64,000 nucleotides of DNA from Haliclystus octoradiatus (GCA_916610825.1 OU744446.1:15744538-15808537); one strand, 5' to 3'; shown: positions 1 through 12,403, counted from the stretch's first letter. Notes: generated from the sequence alone by a model not told the origin. Numbers and translations: made by a program.

Positions 1-2180
1 CCTTCGGCTTCCTCAAAGAGTCTGGCTCCCGTTAGTAGCCTGCAGCATGTCTTGTCAAAGAGAATGTCAATGAAACAAAAGTCATGAGAAGGAATTAAAA
101 ATGCAGAACAACACTGATAATTCATTTCAGTTTTGATAATTAATCGTTACATACATGTAAAGCATAGTGAAAAGGAGATAATTGATAATTGACTACATAT
201 TTCAAATCAAATATATTTATAAATATGGGTTATCCATAAGTACATTTTATGTTGACTGCATAGTTCAAATGAAATAAGTATGGATTGTATGTTGGGTATT
301 GCAGTTAATGAACTTGTTTTCACAATGAAAGGCATTGGTATGTAAATATTATTGCTGTGTCGGTTGAGTGAGTCTCAGCATGAGTCATTGAGTGATATTG
401 GTAATAACAACAGGTAATTCTGAAATTTGATACAGTAAATTACATAAATGAGAGACCCAAACTCTAATATTTTATTAACTTTAGCCAACTTCTCACAGAG
501 AGGACACATGTCTATAATGGTCACCATTCACATACCTCATATAATAATGATTAAAGTAACCAATGTGTGGACACAGTGGACGTTGTCAATGTATGGCACA
601 TTATAAATGTACATTTCGACAAAAGATAATTTACAACTCCAATTTTGTATTTGTACAACTTACAACTGCTAGACGACTGAAAAGTACCACACTAATTGTC
701 TGAATTTGTTTATTTGTTATTGGTCGAATCTCTGTGCGTGCAGTGTGGATAACAGAACAGAACTGCTGACATAAAACGGTGACACAGTTAATCCTTTCTT
801 CCAACGAAGAACAGTTCATAACAAATCAAGCTAATATTAGCGATACAGTGACACAGTAATCTCTTCTGCCAACGATGACTTGATAACAAAGTAGGCTATT
901 TGGGATTATGATACTTAAAAGAAAACTATAAGTAACAATTGCCATCAGAGTCCTGCAAGCCCTCATGCAACAGGGTAAAAACCACGGTAAAAGTGACTTC
1001 GACAGACTTCACATGAAGCATTTAAACATTTAAGTTGTAAAAGACTTACCGAGAATTGTGTCTTCTGTTTGTGATGTAAAATGGAGTATTGTTGGACCAC
1101 TTCTCCTTCTAGGCATATTGGAATACTTTTGCAAAATATGATGAAACACTTTTACGAAATATTGGCAGCCATTGAAATAAAGCTTGCTCTAAAATTCGTG
1201 ATGTTGCTAGGCATGACGGGATACACCAAGGAAAGCAGTTTATTTTCACATAACTTCCGTCGAAATATCACGATTTTGGGCATTTTATTCGCAATTTATG
1301 AGCAATTTATAGCATTTTAAACTGTAAAAACAAAACGTCGGATAGCCAAAGGCCTATAGATAACCCAGAAGCGTATAAGAAGTTTGGAAAGTACTCTGCG
1401 GAAAAGGAGTTTAACAATAATGAAACAATGGTGATTTGATCACCGACCGTATTATTATTATTAATAAATTTATATAACTGTGATAATAATATTTTTAAAC
1501 GATCATCGATCGCGCTTCTGTCACCATGTCATAAGTTGCTATATAGATAACTGAAACTATATCAACAACAGAGCAAGAAGATACACAACAACTAGGCAAG
1601 CGTTAGAACTGAAAAGAACAAGGGTGTTTCCCTTGGTCATGTGTTTATATTAAATCACACCATACATTAATAATGATTATGCTAGTTATGCATTACGTGA
1701 CACACCCATCTTGCATTTAAGCCAATTAACTTCTCCTGCTCTTCCAAAATATCATGTGACATGTACTTATTCTCCTTCATAGGTAATGCCAATCCTTCAC
1801 TGTCTGTAGATTTATCTTTCTTGAATTGGTAAATATTTGAAACCGCGTCACTTACCAGACCCTAACGTTCTCAAAATGCTTTGGTCTGTGACGCAGGCTA
1901 GTAGTTTGATGGATTGTTTTATTTTTGACAGATAACCGAGCCAGATTAAATAATGACACAGTTCATAATTGGTTGGTACTCTTTATTATAATAATGGTAG
2001 GTCGTGTCTGCTGACATTACAAGAAGAGATGCTATAAGGGCTACTATGGCCAGTAGTCGGAGCTCTTTGATACAACAGACACAACCGTACAGTAAGATAG
2101 TAAGAGGTAAAAGAGGACGTTTACGTGGTACAGTTTACAGTCTTTTAACTCTTGTTACCACATTCTGTTAAGTTTGAAAG
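1..2180. other. non-coding, AT-rich, no gene seen
   Basis: No open reading frame here looks like a protein. An imperfect direct repeat lies at about 778-895, with two blocks containing 'gtgacacagt' and 'ccaacga'. A half MITE lies at 1853-1911 and is listed separately. Confidence 0.5.
1853..1911. repeat. solo end of a TIR MITE family
   Basis: The stretch ends in GGTCTGTGACGCAGGCTA. The same terminal sequence is found in both inverted arms of the complete element at 30281-30943. Only one arm is present here, so this is a fragment. Confidence 0.6.
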
Positions 2181-2189
2181 CATGATATA

Positions 2190-3190
2190 TTATTTTCATT
2201 TCTACATAATTTTGACAATTTGTCTCTGAGTCTGATAGCTTCGTCTATGCTGGATGGGATCTATGGTGGTCGTTGTGCTTTGATAAGTTTAGTGGTTAGA
2301 GATGCGTGTTTTTCTGATACGGAATTAACTTTAAAGAGCTATTTACTCCAAACATCATTGGAAGACATTAGCTCTTCATTGCCAGCTTTGTATATCTGAT
2401 CCCATTGTATCTCTCATAAATCGTTGTTCAGTGTATTAAATTCAGTAGGTATTTTGTTCTTCTGCAGCTTATTAACATTGGCTATGGATGGAGGAATTTC
2501 GTTTTGTACTTTGTTGTACATATGCTATTGCCAGAGGCGCCAGTTGCAACGGTATTACAGGCAGTGAAGTGTCTTGGATGAGATACGAGAATGACATCAA
2601 GTGATGTTCCTGAAATTGGTCTAGTTGGTCCTGTGATAATGTTTGTAAAGGCAAAGTTATCAGTAAATTCCTGCACTGTTTTTCCAGAGTGGTATCAACA
2701 TTCTTGCTTAAATCACCATTCAAATCACCTTGTAAAATAATTTCAGATCTTGTTTTGAAAGTACATTTTCTATTACACAATTTAAACAAATGAAATATGC
2801 ATTCAATGCATGGTATGGCGGCCGATATGTTAGTATAATTGCTAGCTCTTTCATCCCAAGTTTCACATCAAATGACATTATCTCAATGTCACTGCTTTCT
2901 CATTTAGTTTTTCTTGTGCAAGCGATGTTGTCACTGACGTGCAATACAAGACCACCTCCGGCATTACTGTTGACTCGATCTTTTCGATGAAGCATGAATC
3001 CTTTTAACTATTTTTGCTTGTTGGTGATGTTGCTGTTTAATTTGCTTTCACACAGGGCAATGATGTTTGGTTTAAGCTTGTTACTCAGATGATCTATTTC
3101 AACTTGTTTCCCTCTGAGGCTATTGCAATTCCAGCTAATGATATTAACACTTTTATTTGGCCCAGAGTTTGGGAGTATAACTGAATATCA
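2190..3190 (-). pseudogene. LINE (non-LTR retrotransposon) APE-endonuclease remnant
   Basis: On the minus strand the fragments follow the order of an apurinic-like endonuclease of a non-LTR retrotransposon. The start is about 3170-3044 (ISWNCNSLRGKQVE, then PNIIALCESKLNSNI). The middle is about 2990-2900 (NAGGGLVLHVSDNIACTRK). The core is about 2735-2480 (ILQGDLNGD, then TGP and SGTSLDVILVSHPRHF). A linker lies at about 2290-2226 (IPSSIDEAIRLRDKLSK). Several stops and frame changes separate the pieces. The reverse transcriptase that should follow is absent. The motif style fits the CR1/L2/Jockey group, but the exact clade cannot be fixed. It is dead and 5'-derived, which is unusual because LINE copies are normally 5'-truncated. 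Confidence 0.72.
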
Positions 3191-3460
3191 GCACAGCATA
3201 GTAAAATTAGTATTAATATTATTAGAGTGACGTTATAAGTAGTAAATATTTTGAGTGCATTGTTTTTCAATGTTCTAATTTTGTGGCAAGAAAAGCTGTT
3301 CATTATGTGGAAAGTATAATATGTTTGAGTTGTTCATAGAATTTTGATTTGGTACTGTAAGTAATTGGTATTTGCGATTTTCCAGCAGTTACGTTAAATA
3401 GACCAGTTGATATACGAAACTGCATAAAAGTATACAAATATAAATTATATACAAGGGATA

Positions 3461-5021
3461 TTAGCAAAGAGAATATGAAAGTAGTAGTAGTCTCACCTTT
3501 AGTTTCTCAAGCATGCTTTGATTATTTCCATCAACCCAGTCGTCTTTGAAGTACGGGTGAACTATTGCAGCAGCAATTAATTTTGTATCGTTTAGAACAT
3601 TGTCGAATCTTGTTTTAATTCCACTCAACAGAGCATCGATCAGTGGTGTGCAATTTGGAGCAATTACACATTTTTTCTCCAATTTCTCTATTAGAATGAT
3701 AATAGTTGGCACCAATGTACCCATGTACATCATTTTATCACCTTGGAGAACATCCAGAGCTTAAGCAATAGGTTTCATGACAGATGCATAATTTTTTAGG
3801 AAATTAATTTCATTAGCAATCTGAAATAAGAAAAATGCATCACAATAAATAACTTACAAATCAATTCATCAGTTTAATATCAAAAATAACAACGTTAATA
3901 CATGGATAAATAGTAATACGTAGGATTATGCAAAACTTAAATTAAATTAAACATTGGAATATAACAAAATAGAAGGCCAGCTGTTAAAAACTATAATAAT
4001 TAAAATTAAAACTAACTTTAGTTACCTTGGAGCTGCAATTTTGTCGAAAACTTTGTGGAATATTCCATGCAGCTTGTCATTTGGCAAAAGCTGAACGACT
4101 GATTTTCTTATACAATATATTTTTACATGCCTTATCAGCATCAGTTGTTGACACTAAATTTAGCGTGTGAGCTGCACAGCGTTGATTTTCAGGTAAACTA
4201 TTGTCGGCAGAGTCAATTCCTTCTTCAAGTTTATCGAAACTTTTCACAAAGTCTTGGTCATCTACATCATAATTGTTTTCATCTCCGTTTTCATTAATAT
4301 CGTCTACATGTTCTAATCCTCTCTCATTGTTTGAAATAGCATTAGTATCATCGCTATCATCTTTGGTGTCTCCAAATTCCACAAACGCTTTGAGTTGGAC
4401 CCGTTGTCCGTGGTCGTGATAATTAATTTGTCTTTTACTCCAAATTCTTCGTGAATTTCTTCTTAAGGCTTTCTGCCAAAACCTCAAACGTGTGAGAGCT
4501 TTTCAACCTACATAAGGTCAGCGCACCATTTTTTCTGTCAAGTTTTTTTTGTCGATCCATTGTACAATTTCGCCGATGTAGGAACGTCTACGTGATGTCC
4601 AGCAGTCTGTTGTGGTGGCACAGTATTCAACATCAGCTAGAATTTTCTTGAGGTTAGTCTTGCATGTTGAAGCTTGACTTGCAACTCTGCTTCCAATCGT
4701 TTGCCGACGAGGGACATTCTTGTTTGGCTGTATTCCTTTTATCATCTCCTTGAAAGATGGCAGCTCAACTAACGAAAAAGGCAACGATCCCTCGATGATG
4801 ATTTAATTAACAGCTCATCAAACCTCTTCTGCGATACTGGGCGTAAATGCAAAAGGAGAGGCTGGCTTGTCGTCACATGATCTACTGTTTTTAGACTTTG
4901 CAATCGGCAGCTTCTTTCCGTGTTTTATGCATGAGTTTTCAAACCCCTCCAACTTGTCGGGATTGGTGTTTACATAAATGAAAGCATATGAATAATATGA
5001 AATTAAAAAAGTGCTAAACAT
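3461..5021 (-). pseudogene. hAT transposase, ZBED-like, decayed
   Basis: Reading on the minus strand, four pieces occur in hAT order. The N-terminal linker is at 5021-4818. The conserved block at 4784-4518 holds PFSLVELPSFKEMIKGIQPN and the catalytic-domain motif TTDCWTSRRRSYIG. A third piece at 4487-4077 has an acidic insert and NQRCAAHTLNLVSTTDA. A fourth at 3733-3461 has LIDALLSGIKTRF and DTKLIAAAIVHPYFK. Stops and frame changes separate the pieces, so no complete transposase can be made. The C-terminal dimerisation motif that normally follows is not found downstream on the minus strand; the copy at 5629-5881 lies on the wrong side and belongs to the other hAT family. No BED zinc finger or clear terminal inverted repeats were found. 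Confidence 0.78.
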
Positions 5022-5628
5022 TAACAGTCCAGAAAACCTTCTAAATCATGAAACAATTTACTGTAGTAACAGGCTTTACAACTATTCAGAATATTCGGTA
5101 CAACAATTACACATGCTATTTTTACGTTTCCCGCTTCATTTCAATCGAATACTGTATATTATAATAATATTCACAATATTATAGAAACCTTATACTTATA
5201 TGATAATAATAAAAATAGCAATAATAATTAATTCAAGGTTCTTACCTTTACATACTTTCAAAGCGCACATCTTCCAATGACTTTTTAGCGCGGGACCAGG
5301 ACTGAAAGAGAATAACTTGTTTCACTTTAGGCCAAAAATAGCGGAAGAAAATAAAACTTGTAGTTGCGCGGCCGTAATGACCAATGTCATGAATATGTGC
5401 AAACATTCGGACGCAATTCAGTAGGAACAAATGGTCAGGGTGTAGTAGATTAAAGTTTACACCATAATTTACCTTCCAGAAAACGTACTTCCCAAAACAC
5501 TAACCCAAAAGTTGAAAAAACATTTATTTTGAGCCTGTACAAAATGAGGCTATGAAACAAAATCAAGGCTCATAGAATTCACAACATCAGGAGTCGTTCT
5601 AACAACTTTCTCCTAAGAAGATCTTCTT

Positions 5629-5881
5629 CAATTGTTCAGCTTCATCATTTGTTGCAATTGACTTTATGGACTTTGCCAAATTAACTAGTTCTTTTGTAAT
5701 TTTCACTTTGGCTGCAGAAGTCTTCATACTTTTCAAATTCAAATGCAAGTTGCTTTGCATTAACGCAACAAGTGGTCCGATGTGAGGTTTTTACTATTTT
5801 CAATAGAGAAAATATTCTTTCAACTGATGCATTACAGCGTGGTAGTGAAGCAACAGCAGCATAAATCCTGTCACCCCCCAA
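5629..5881 (-). pseudogene. hAT C-terminal dimerisation fragment (extra copy)
   Basis: The minus-strand reading contains PRCNASVERIFSLLKIVKTS, then CCVNAKQLAFEFEKYEDF, the usual hAT C-terminal dimerisation signature. It is closely similar to the C-terminus of the hAT copy ending at 8764, with the same nucleotide stretch around 'ttgttcagcttcatcattt'. Here the reading runs on past the point where the other copy is cut by a direct repeat (EAEQ, then LKKIFLGES and a stop). It is therefore a second insertion or a duplicated end of the same family. Confidence 0.75.
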
Positions 5882-6233
5882 GCACCAGTCACACTGATAA
5901 TCAATGGAAATTAATAGCTATTTAGAATCTAAAGTTAAGTAACACATTGCAATACAGTAAAAATTAAGGCGTGGGTGGGCGGGAAGAAAGGCTAGCATCT
6001 TGGCTATTTCTCGTTCGACGAGGCATACTGCTGAGACTACAAAATGTATATATAAAGGCTAGCAAGGCGTTAGTAAACTGCGTGACTAGTTAGCAAAATC
6101 CAATCAAGAATTAATTAGATAATTAATTACCTTCCGCCTTTTTTGACCTCCATGTGATGGCTTCCTTATAAGGTCATCATGTGCACACCCTCAGCAAAGC
6201 ATTGTTTGACCAAGAAGAGCCAATAGCTGCATC

Positions 6234-6393
6234 GACTTCACGTGCTGATTGTGTGCGTAATAAGTCTGTGCGCATGCTACCTGGCCCTAGCTCTTGTAAC
6301 CCAGGTTACTTACTGTGTGTGTGCCCTGGGTCATTGAGTGTGCCGTCACAATGGGTTAAGTTTAACTCAGCCTAATTAAAAATAGCCCCCTTT
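6234..6393. repeat. left direct repeat of the DIRS-like element
   Basis: About 160 bp, nearly identical to 8600-8761. Both contain 'gcgcatgctacctggcccta', 'cttgtaacccaggttactta' and 'tttaactcagcctaatta'. Differences are scattered substitutions and a short indel. Confidence 0.85.
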
Positions 6394-6603
6394 AAACACA
6401 ACCCATTGATGAGTGTTGGCATTTAGTGCTTGGTTGGTGGGAGCGAAGTAGTTAGGAGTCTGCGTTGGACCCGCTAGCGAACCTGTCACCACTCATTCAA
6501 ATCTCCAATGTGCTTGGAGAGAGAGAGACTGGAACCTGAAATCCCACCAGACTTGTCCAATCACCCTGTGAATTCATGTATAACAAGAAAAGAAAACGCT
6601 TAC

Positions 6604-7545
6604 CTATGCCGGAAGACGGGACATGGCTGCCAGTGCTTCCGGCGACGACCTTGTATACAAGGTATAAGCTTGGCTATTCCATCGTCCCAAGGCTTTGATC
6701 ATGTGATCAGTCACGCCATTGAGTCCAGCTGTAATGGATGCTCCAATCATGAAACTATGGCTAGCAAAATTACCAGGTATGTTGGCGTTACTGAGTATTG
6801 TACGGAGTTGCGACAATAAACTATCTTGTGTTAAAGGTATACCCGATGCAAACATGAATAGAGGGCCTGAATTGTTGCCCCTTTGACTTAGATAAGCAGA
6901 CATGGCCGTTATGGGACACAGCAGATTAGATGTACGGCCAGTGTAAATGTTGTGGCCCTGATGAAACAAATCGGTCTTGGAGACCTCGAGGAAGACTCTA
7001 AGACATGTTGGGTTGTTATGATTGTTAAACGATAGGTCAGTTGCTTGCAGATGGTGTGTCAAGGAGAAGCCTGCTAAATTAGGGACGGTAAACTCTGCTG
7101 CTCTCAAGAATCCAAAGTGTGCCAGTGTGCATGCAGCCCAGAACATCTTATTGTCGGGAGTTGACATATCCAATGAATTGCGGATGGTTTGTAGCAGTGA
7201 CGGTGTAATAGGCAGTCTTGCTTTGGTAGCCTGACCCGTGGTCCTTTGAATACCCCCGGACTACTCTATGGAGCTGTAAGCATTTGGCCAGATGATCTGG
7301 GAAACCCGAGGATCTGGGAAACCTTTTTCGATGTGTAGAGAGCGGATGGCTGCTAAGTAAACTTTGACTGAAGGTGGCTTCAAATATTTTGAAAGGTTTG
7401 ATGCAAACAGACATAGGGTGTGTTGTGTAGTCGGTAGAGGTTGATGTTGTCCTATGGTCTTTGAAAATTCAAGAAACTTGCGTTGAGCAGCAGTGTAAGT
7501 GCGGCGAGTCGAGGGGCCAGTCCATTGACTTGTAACATGTGGCAT
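6604..7545 (-). pseudogene. tyrosine recombinase (YR) of the DIRS-like element, frameshifted
   Basis: Two overlapping minus-strand frames make up the recombinase. The N-terminal core-binding part (7545-7261) has WTGPSTRRTYTAAQRKFLEF. The catalytic part (7173-6604) has the first Arg motif in GFLRAAEF and the C-terminal LGRWNSQAYTLYTR with the nucleophile Tyr. The central box reads HSFMIGASITAG. In DIRS-type recombinases this box is H-x-x-R, so Met replaces a catalytic Arg. Together with the frameshift this predicts an inactive enzyme. In a working element the protein would integrate circular cDNA. Confidence 0.82.
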
Positions 7546-7561
7546 CTAGCTTCCAGTGAAA

Positions 7562-7861
7562 TCAGATCAATTTGGCCAGTAGGTGATGAGGAATTTGAGA
7601 CGCACAACGATGGCTCAATGGTGCCAATCGGCAGAACTCCTGCCAACGGAAACAAGAAATAGCGTCAGCAATTGAATAATAGGAACCAGAGACATGTACA
7701 GATGAGAACAAGAAATTGTAACGAGCAGCTGCAAGCAGGAGAGCTCTCATGAGGTGCATTATAGATGGTATTATTGAAGTACGTTTATTTAGAATGTAGA
7801 CGACCGCTTCATTATCGGAGCGGAAGAGAGTATGTTGGCGGCTCCATTCAGATCCCCACAC
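7562..7861 (-). pseudogene. RNase H domain of the DIRS-like element
   Basis: The minus-strand reading contains FRSDNEAVVYILNKRTS, which matches the RNase H Asp motif of DIRS-type polyproteins, and further on SYYSIADAISCF, the usual C-terminal part of that domain. It lies directly between the reverse transcriptase and the recombinase, as expected. It is in a different frame from its neighbours. Confidence 0.78.
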
Positions 7862-7988
7862 GTGGGAAGCAACAACAATCGGAAACAGCTCTTTGTAGGC
7901 TATTGATTATGACGCCTGGGACGAAGCCCATGTGCCATTGAACCTTTTCTGATTATGAAATGCTCCATAACCATGAGTTCCTGAAGCA

Positions 7989-8534
7989 TCAGACACCACT
8001 TCCAGATCGAAATATGCTGAACACCCGAGCCAGAAGTTGACGCCGTTCCAGTCTTGGGAAGCTATTCCACCATGCCACATCTAATTTAAACTCCCTGTTG
8101 AGACGAATTGGGTGAGACGGAGAGCGAAAGCATGACAACAGATTAATCATCTGCCGAATAAATGTGCGGCCCGGCCACACCACTTTTGCGGCATGAAGCA
8201 AATGCCCAATAAGAGATTGAAGTTGTGACTTATTGCATACGTTGTAAGCCTGCCAGGATGAAACCAGCAATCGAAGGTTAGTCAGTTTATAGTTTGGTAG
8301 ACGAACAATCTGCCTGATTGAATCGATCTCGAGACCCAGCACCACAAGGTGCATGGAGGGTCCTTCGCATTTAGCTGGGTTCAATGGCAAGCCCAATTCC
8401 TGACAGACCAGCTGGGAGAGACCGAGGTGGTCTCCGCAAATGGCTGAGCTGGGAGGGCCCGCCAGGATGAAATCATCCAAATAGTGAACAATATTGGAAA
8501 TGCCAAATTTATTCTTGAGTATCCATTCTACCAT
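7989..8534 (-). pseudogene. reverse transcriptase fragment of the DIRS-like element
   Basis: The minus-strand reading holds VHYLDDFILAGPPSS, where YLDD is the RT active-site box. It continues through CQELGLPLNPAKCEGP and VVLGLEIDS and then the connection region with LIGHLLHAAKVVWPGR. These are the palm and thumb of a DIRS-type RT. The fingers and the first catalytic Asp, which should lie upstream, are missing because the right repeat begins within 70 bp. Confidence 0.83.
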
Positions 8535-8599
8535 GTCTGCAACAGCGTTGAATATGTAAGGAGCAGAATGAATTAGATAATAGTTTTCAGATAATAGTA

Positions 8600-8761
8600 G
8601 ACTTCACATGCTGATTGCGTGCATAATGAATCTGTGCGCATGCTACCTGGCCCTAGCTCTTGTAACCCAGGTTACTTACTGCACTGTGTGTGCCCTGGGT
8701 CATTGAGTGTGTCGTCACAATGGGTCAAGTTTAACTCAGCCTAATTAAATTAGCCCCCTTT
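8600..8761. repeat. right direct repeat of the DIRS-like element
   Basis: Partner of 6234-6393. Its outer end abuts the hAT coding sequence at 8762-8764 and cuts that reading frame at Glu-Ala-Glu-Gln, so it marks an insertion or recombination boundary. Confidence 0.85.
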
Positions 8762-8763
8762 CT

Positions 8764-10802
8764 ATTGTTCAGCTTCATCATTTGTTGCATTTGACTTTAT
8801 GGACTTTGCCAAATTAATAAGTTCTTTTGTAATTTTACTCTTGGCTGCAGAAGTCTTCATACTTTTCAAATGCAGGTTGCTTGCATTAACGCAACAAGTG
8901 ATTCGGATGTTAAATTGGTCCGATGTGAGGTTTTTACAATTTTCAATAGAGAAAATATTCTTTCTTAGAGCATGGTAGTGAAGCAACAGCAGCATAAAAC
9001 GCACTGAGGTTTGGATACTTTCTTCCACCGTTGGCATCTGTATCACTCTCCAGCAGTCATTTATATCCATGGAGATGTCAAGACCTTCCTGGAATACAAT
9101 TGGTCTCTCCATTCAGTGTCTAACATCTTCTTGTCCAGACCAGATATAAGCCTCCGATGCTTGTTACAGATCGACATAAGTGATGCTGGTGATCGTTCGA
9201 GAGCACATTTGGGACTCGTCCATTCGACAATGTTATAATAGGCATTCTTGAGGTCAAACCGTGTGTTTTTGAGCTATAAGCTCAATGCAGAAGCTTTTAC
9301 AATGTGTGCGGAATGCATCAATCATTTCTTTGCTTGCTACCTCTTCAAGTTCACCTAATGTAGCAGCTGCCTCAAATCCAAGATAAATTCTTTCCAAAGG
9401 CTCATGTTGATGCAATAGGCTAGGTTTGATGTCTGCGGCGTCTGTTGCTTTCACATAATCTTGCCTCATAAAGTCGTTTGCTGTGCTTTTAATCAGCTGG
9501 CTTATCTCACCCTGCAGTAGGTACAATTGTGGACGCTCCTGTTGGAAAATCCTGTTGAATGCATTCACTCTAGATAGTTGGTGGTCCATAAATTCCAGAT
9601 GCCCTCTAGTAAATAGATTCTTTAATGAGGATATAATCCTATCATTTTTATTTGAGGGATCCTCAAAAGCAGCAAGTGTAGAATATGATTGTAATGCTTG
9701 GTATTGTTCCAGTATTCTTTTCACACATATTTGAAGTGATAACCATCTTGTTTGCCCTGGAGAAAGCATCTTATGCGGTTCAGTATCGACAATTTTTTGA
9801 AATTGGCTGAAGGCATCCTGGCGCTGGGCAGAGTGATTCAGGTAGGAATAAACATCTCTGCACAAGTCCTCTACACTACACTACTTTTTGGTAGCTTGAG
9901 TGCTGCGTATGATGAAGCCAAGTGTATAGGATGACATGAACCATTTTACTGCTATGACGTCATGGTCTTTATGTAGCAATTGGACGACAGAATGTTTTTT
10001 CCGAACGTCACATTGGTTGTATCGGATGAGTAGCCAATAATATTTCCCATTGATATATCTCTTGAAGCAAATGTTTTTTCATCGCTTTCTATATGGCATC
10101 GGCTGTCCCGTCAGCAGTCTCCAACATATCAAACAATATTTAACAATTTTCAAAGGCCTCATTATCATAGTAAACTGCTAGTACTGCCAGTTGCTTTTTA
10201 GATGACAGATCTGTTGCTTCGTCTATAATGACACTAAATTTTGCATTTTGCAGTGATGTAACAGCTTCTCTCGTATAGTCAAAAGCCAAGGCTTGACGAA
10301 TCATGTTAGTTGCCTTTTGTTTCCCAAGAGTCACATAACGCAGAGCTATATCTCGTGGGAATAAAACTTGAAGGAGCTCCAGTAATGAGTCTGACAAACT
10401 GACTGATAAATTGTGTTTGGCGACAAAGTAGCAAATGCGTAGCTCTATTGATTTTGCTTCTCTTGATTCGTCCTTTGTCCAAGTCCCTTCGTCAGTAATT
10501 GGCTTTTGAGTCCCTATCTCTTTCTCATTTGCAGTATGTTTTCTACTCTCTACATGTCTTGAAATTCCTGTCTTTGAACATATCAGAAATTCAGAGCAGT
10601 ATTCACACCAAGGAGAGTGCTTACTAGACTTTGGCTGTATTTTTCTTCTAAGCCATTTTTTCCACACTGGATTTAGAAGCCACGCCCCAAATATTTGTTT
10701 ACTCTTTATATCATTTCCGCTCTTATTCTTCTTCTTTCTTTTTTTTGATAGTGGTTCAGCAGCAATCGGAAGGGTCCCCAAATGTGGCCAGCTTTGTTGC
10801 AT
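8764..10802 (-). pseudogene. hAT transposase, second family, broken
   Basis: The minus strand encodes an almost complete intronless transposase. 10802-10140 starts with a basic stretch (KKRKKKNKSG), then a zinc-finger-like C-x2-C...H region (CEYCSEFLICSKTGISRH), and ends in the catalytic-domain start (SVIIDEATDLSSKKQLAVLA). 9865-9254 carries DTEPHKMLSPGQTRWLS and the all-helical insertion region. 9112-8764 carries the end of the insertion and the C-terminal dimerisation motif (about 8965-8940, IFSLLKIVKTSHRT). Stops and frameshifts fall between these segments, so it is non-functional. The family resembles the ZBED/SCAND3-like hATs found domesticated in animals. The last codons are replaced by the right repeat of the DIRS-like element. 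Confidence 0.8.
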
Positions 10803-12403
10803 CCAACTGTTGAATCAATACCATGCCATCTAATATGTGTACAGTGCATTTCTCACCCAAGCAACCAAGGCGTAGGACCCAAAAGATATGATAATAATGC
10901 TCTCATAACTGAAGTTGCTGTTTTTTTTCACCTATAATGACTAATTTTGCAATAATCTCTCTCTCAGCGTTTAAACTCACACCTTTTTCTTTCAATTGGC
11001 ACAGTTGTATAACAGTCATTTCCTTGAAAGTTTTAGTTTTTTATTCTTTCGAAGAAAGGAGTTTTAATACTTTCAATTCTTTTTTAAATAAAGTGTTTTA
11101 AGGATCGTTTATTATTGGCTTCAAATTTATCTTGTGCAATTTCTTTTCTTGCTTCTATCCCTGAAGAATTATTAATTATAGGGATTACTTCAATTTGAAA
11201 GGATCTCATACAAGCTATATAGCTTCTCATCAAAATCAATACTGTCTCTTTCCCTGGTCTTTAGTGATGGTAGATTGATTATTAATGCCTACTGTATCTT
11301 CCAATCTCGAGGTGCATTTTGATACACAGTGACTAATGAGGACCCATCTCTAGACAGTTCCTGCATTTGTACAATAACCAGATATTCCCTCATGTCATTT
11401 CTGATCTCTATTTATTGTTTGTTTGATAACTTGGTCAGACGATAAATTGAATCTACCAGTTTGCCTTCTCACAACAAAATTACCATTCCTAGAAAATAAA
11501 GAAAATAAGCCACCCACAACTATTTAATATATGTTATCCAATTTAATAATGTTAATCTCATTTGCAGATCCAGAAAATACCTGGAAGCTTTGTCTACATC
11601 AGGATGAAAATTAGGTAAGTCTTCCATTTCTGCCCAGCAATAAGTAATACATCTTGATTAATTTGGCCTATCACAGGCAAACATCCAAGGCAGCATCGTT
11701 TCTGTTGCCTGGAGATGATTGAGCAAATCACCTCTCCTCAGAGACCTAATGAAGGTTAGCAATACTTCAGCAATCTCTAAGAAGTACAGAAAGACTGCTG
11801 TAGCTGTTGTAGACCATAGCTTCCGCTTGAGTTGTAAGCTTCAAAACTTTCATACAACTCAAAAACAGCCTTTGTAAAAAATAAATTTCTTTTGTAATAT
11901 TATTTATTGTTTGATGGTCAATATTTATTAATCAATTTTTCATGTTTTCAGTTCGGCTGAATGACCATATGCTTCAATCTTGTCATTTTGGTGCATCCAC
12001 TCTTTAAATGCATCTACGTGGTGTCCTTACATGGCCTCGTACATATATTTGTATATGTGTATCGCTTTGGTTGTAATGTTTTCCTGATAAACTGACCCGC
12101 TCAACTGAGTCTCTACCCAAGGTAATAATACATTTGTTTTGTTATCAAAATATTATAGTCAAATTGATTGGCAACATTTGACAACATTTGGATTTTCAAA
12201 CAAAGTTTAAACTGTATCTATTTCATTTGGTGATTATTAATTGAAATAGAAGTATTTAATTAATTGACGATTGATTGTATTGATCAGGCTCAGTTTATTG
12301 GATATTAATTGTGTTTTATTTGGAAATCAAAAGTTGTATAATACCTACCAATAACTGGCTTTGACAATCTTACATTCAACATTTAACACATAATATCTCA
12401 CTG
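10803..12403. other. no gene seen
   Basis: AT-rich sequence following the 5' end of the broken hAT gene. Part of it may be the hAT 5' non-coding region, but I found no terminal inverted repeat. Nothing else recognisable. Confidence 0.4.

Larger units (their letters stand above)
6234..8761 (-). mobile_element. DIRS-like tyrosine-recombinase retrotransposon with direct flanking repeats
   Basis: The minus strand carries RT, RNase H and tyrosine-recombinase segments in that order, the arrangement of DIRS/PAT-type elements. The block is bounded by two direct repeats, 6234-6393 and 8600-8761. No gag-like ORF was seen and the RT starts mid-domain, so the 5' part is missing. Base composition is visibly richer in G+C than the surroundings, which fits a foreign insert. 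Direct rather than inverted terminal repeats point to the PAT/Ngaro side rather than classical DIRS1. An alternative is that the two repeats are themselves independent short elements. Confidence 0.72.

Noticed and set aside
6508-7234. Plus-strand ORFs at 6508-6819 and 7022-7234
   Set aside because: Shadows of the minus-strand recombinase coding sequence.
9483-9934. Plus-strand ORFs at 9483-9734 and 9752-9934
   Set aside because: Antisense to the hAT transposase reading frame.
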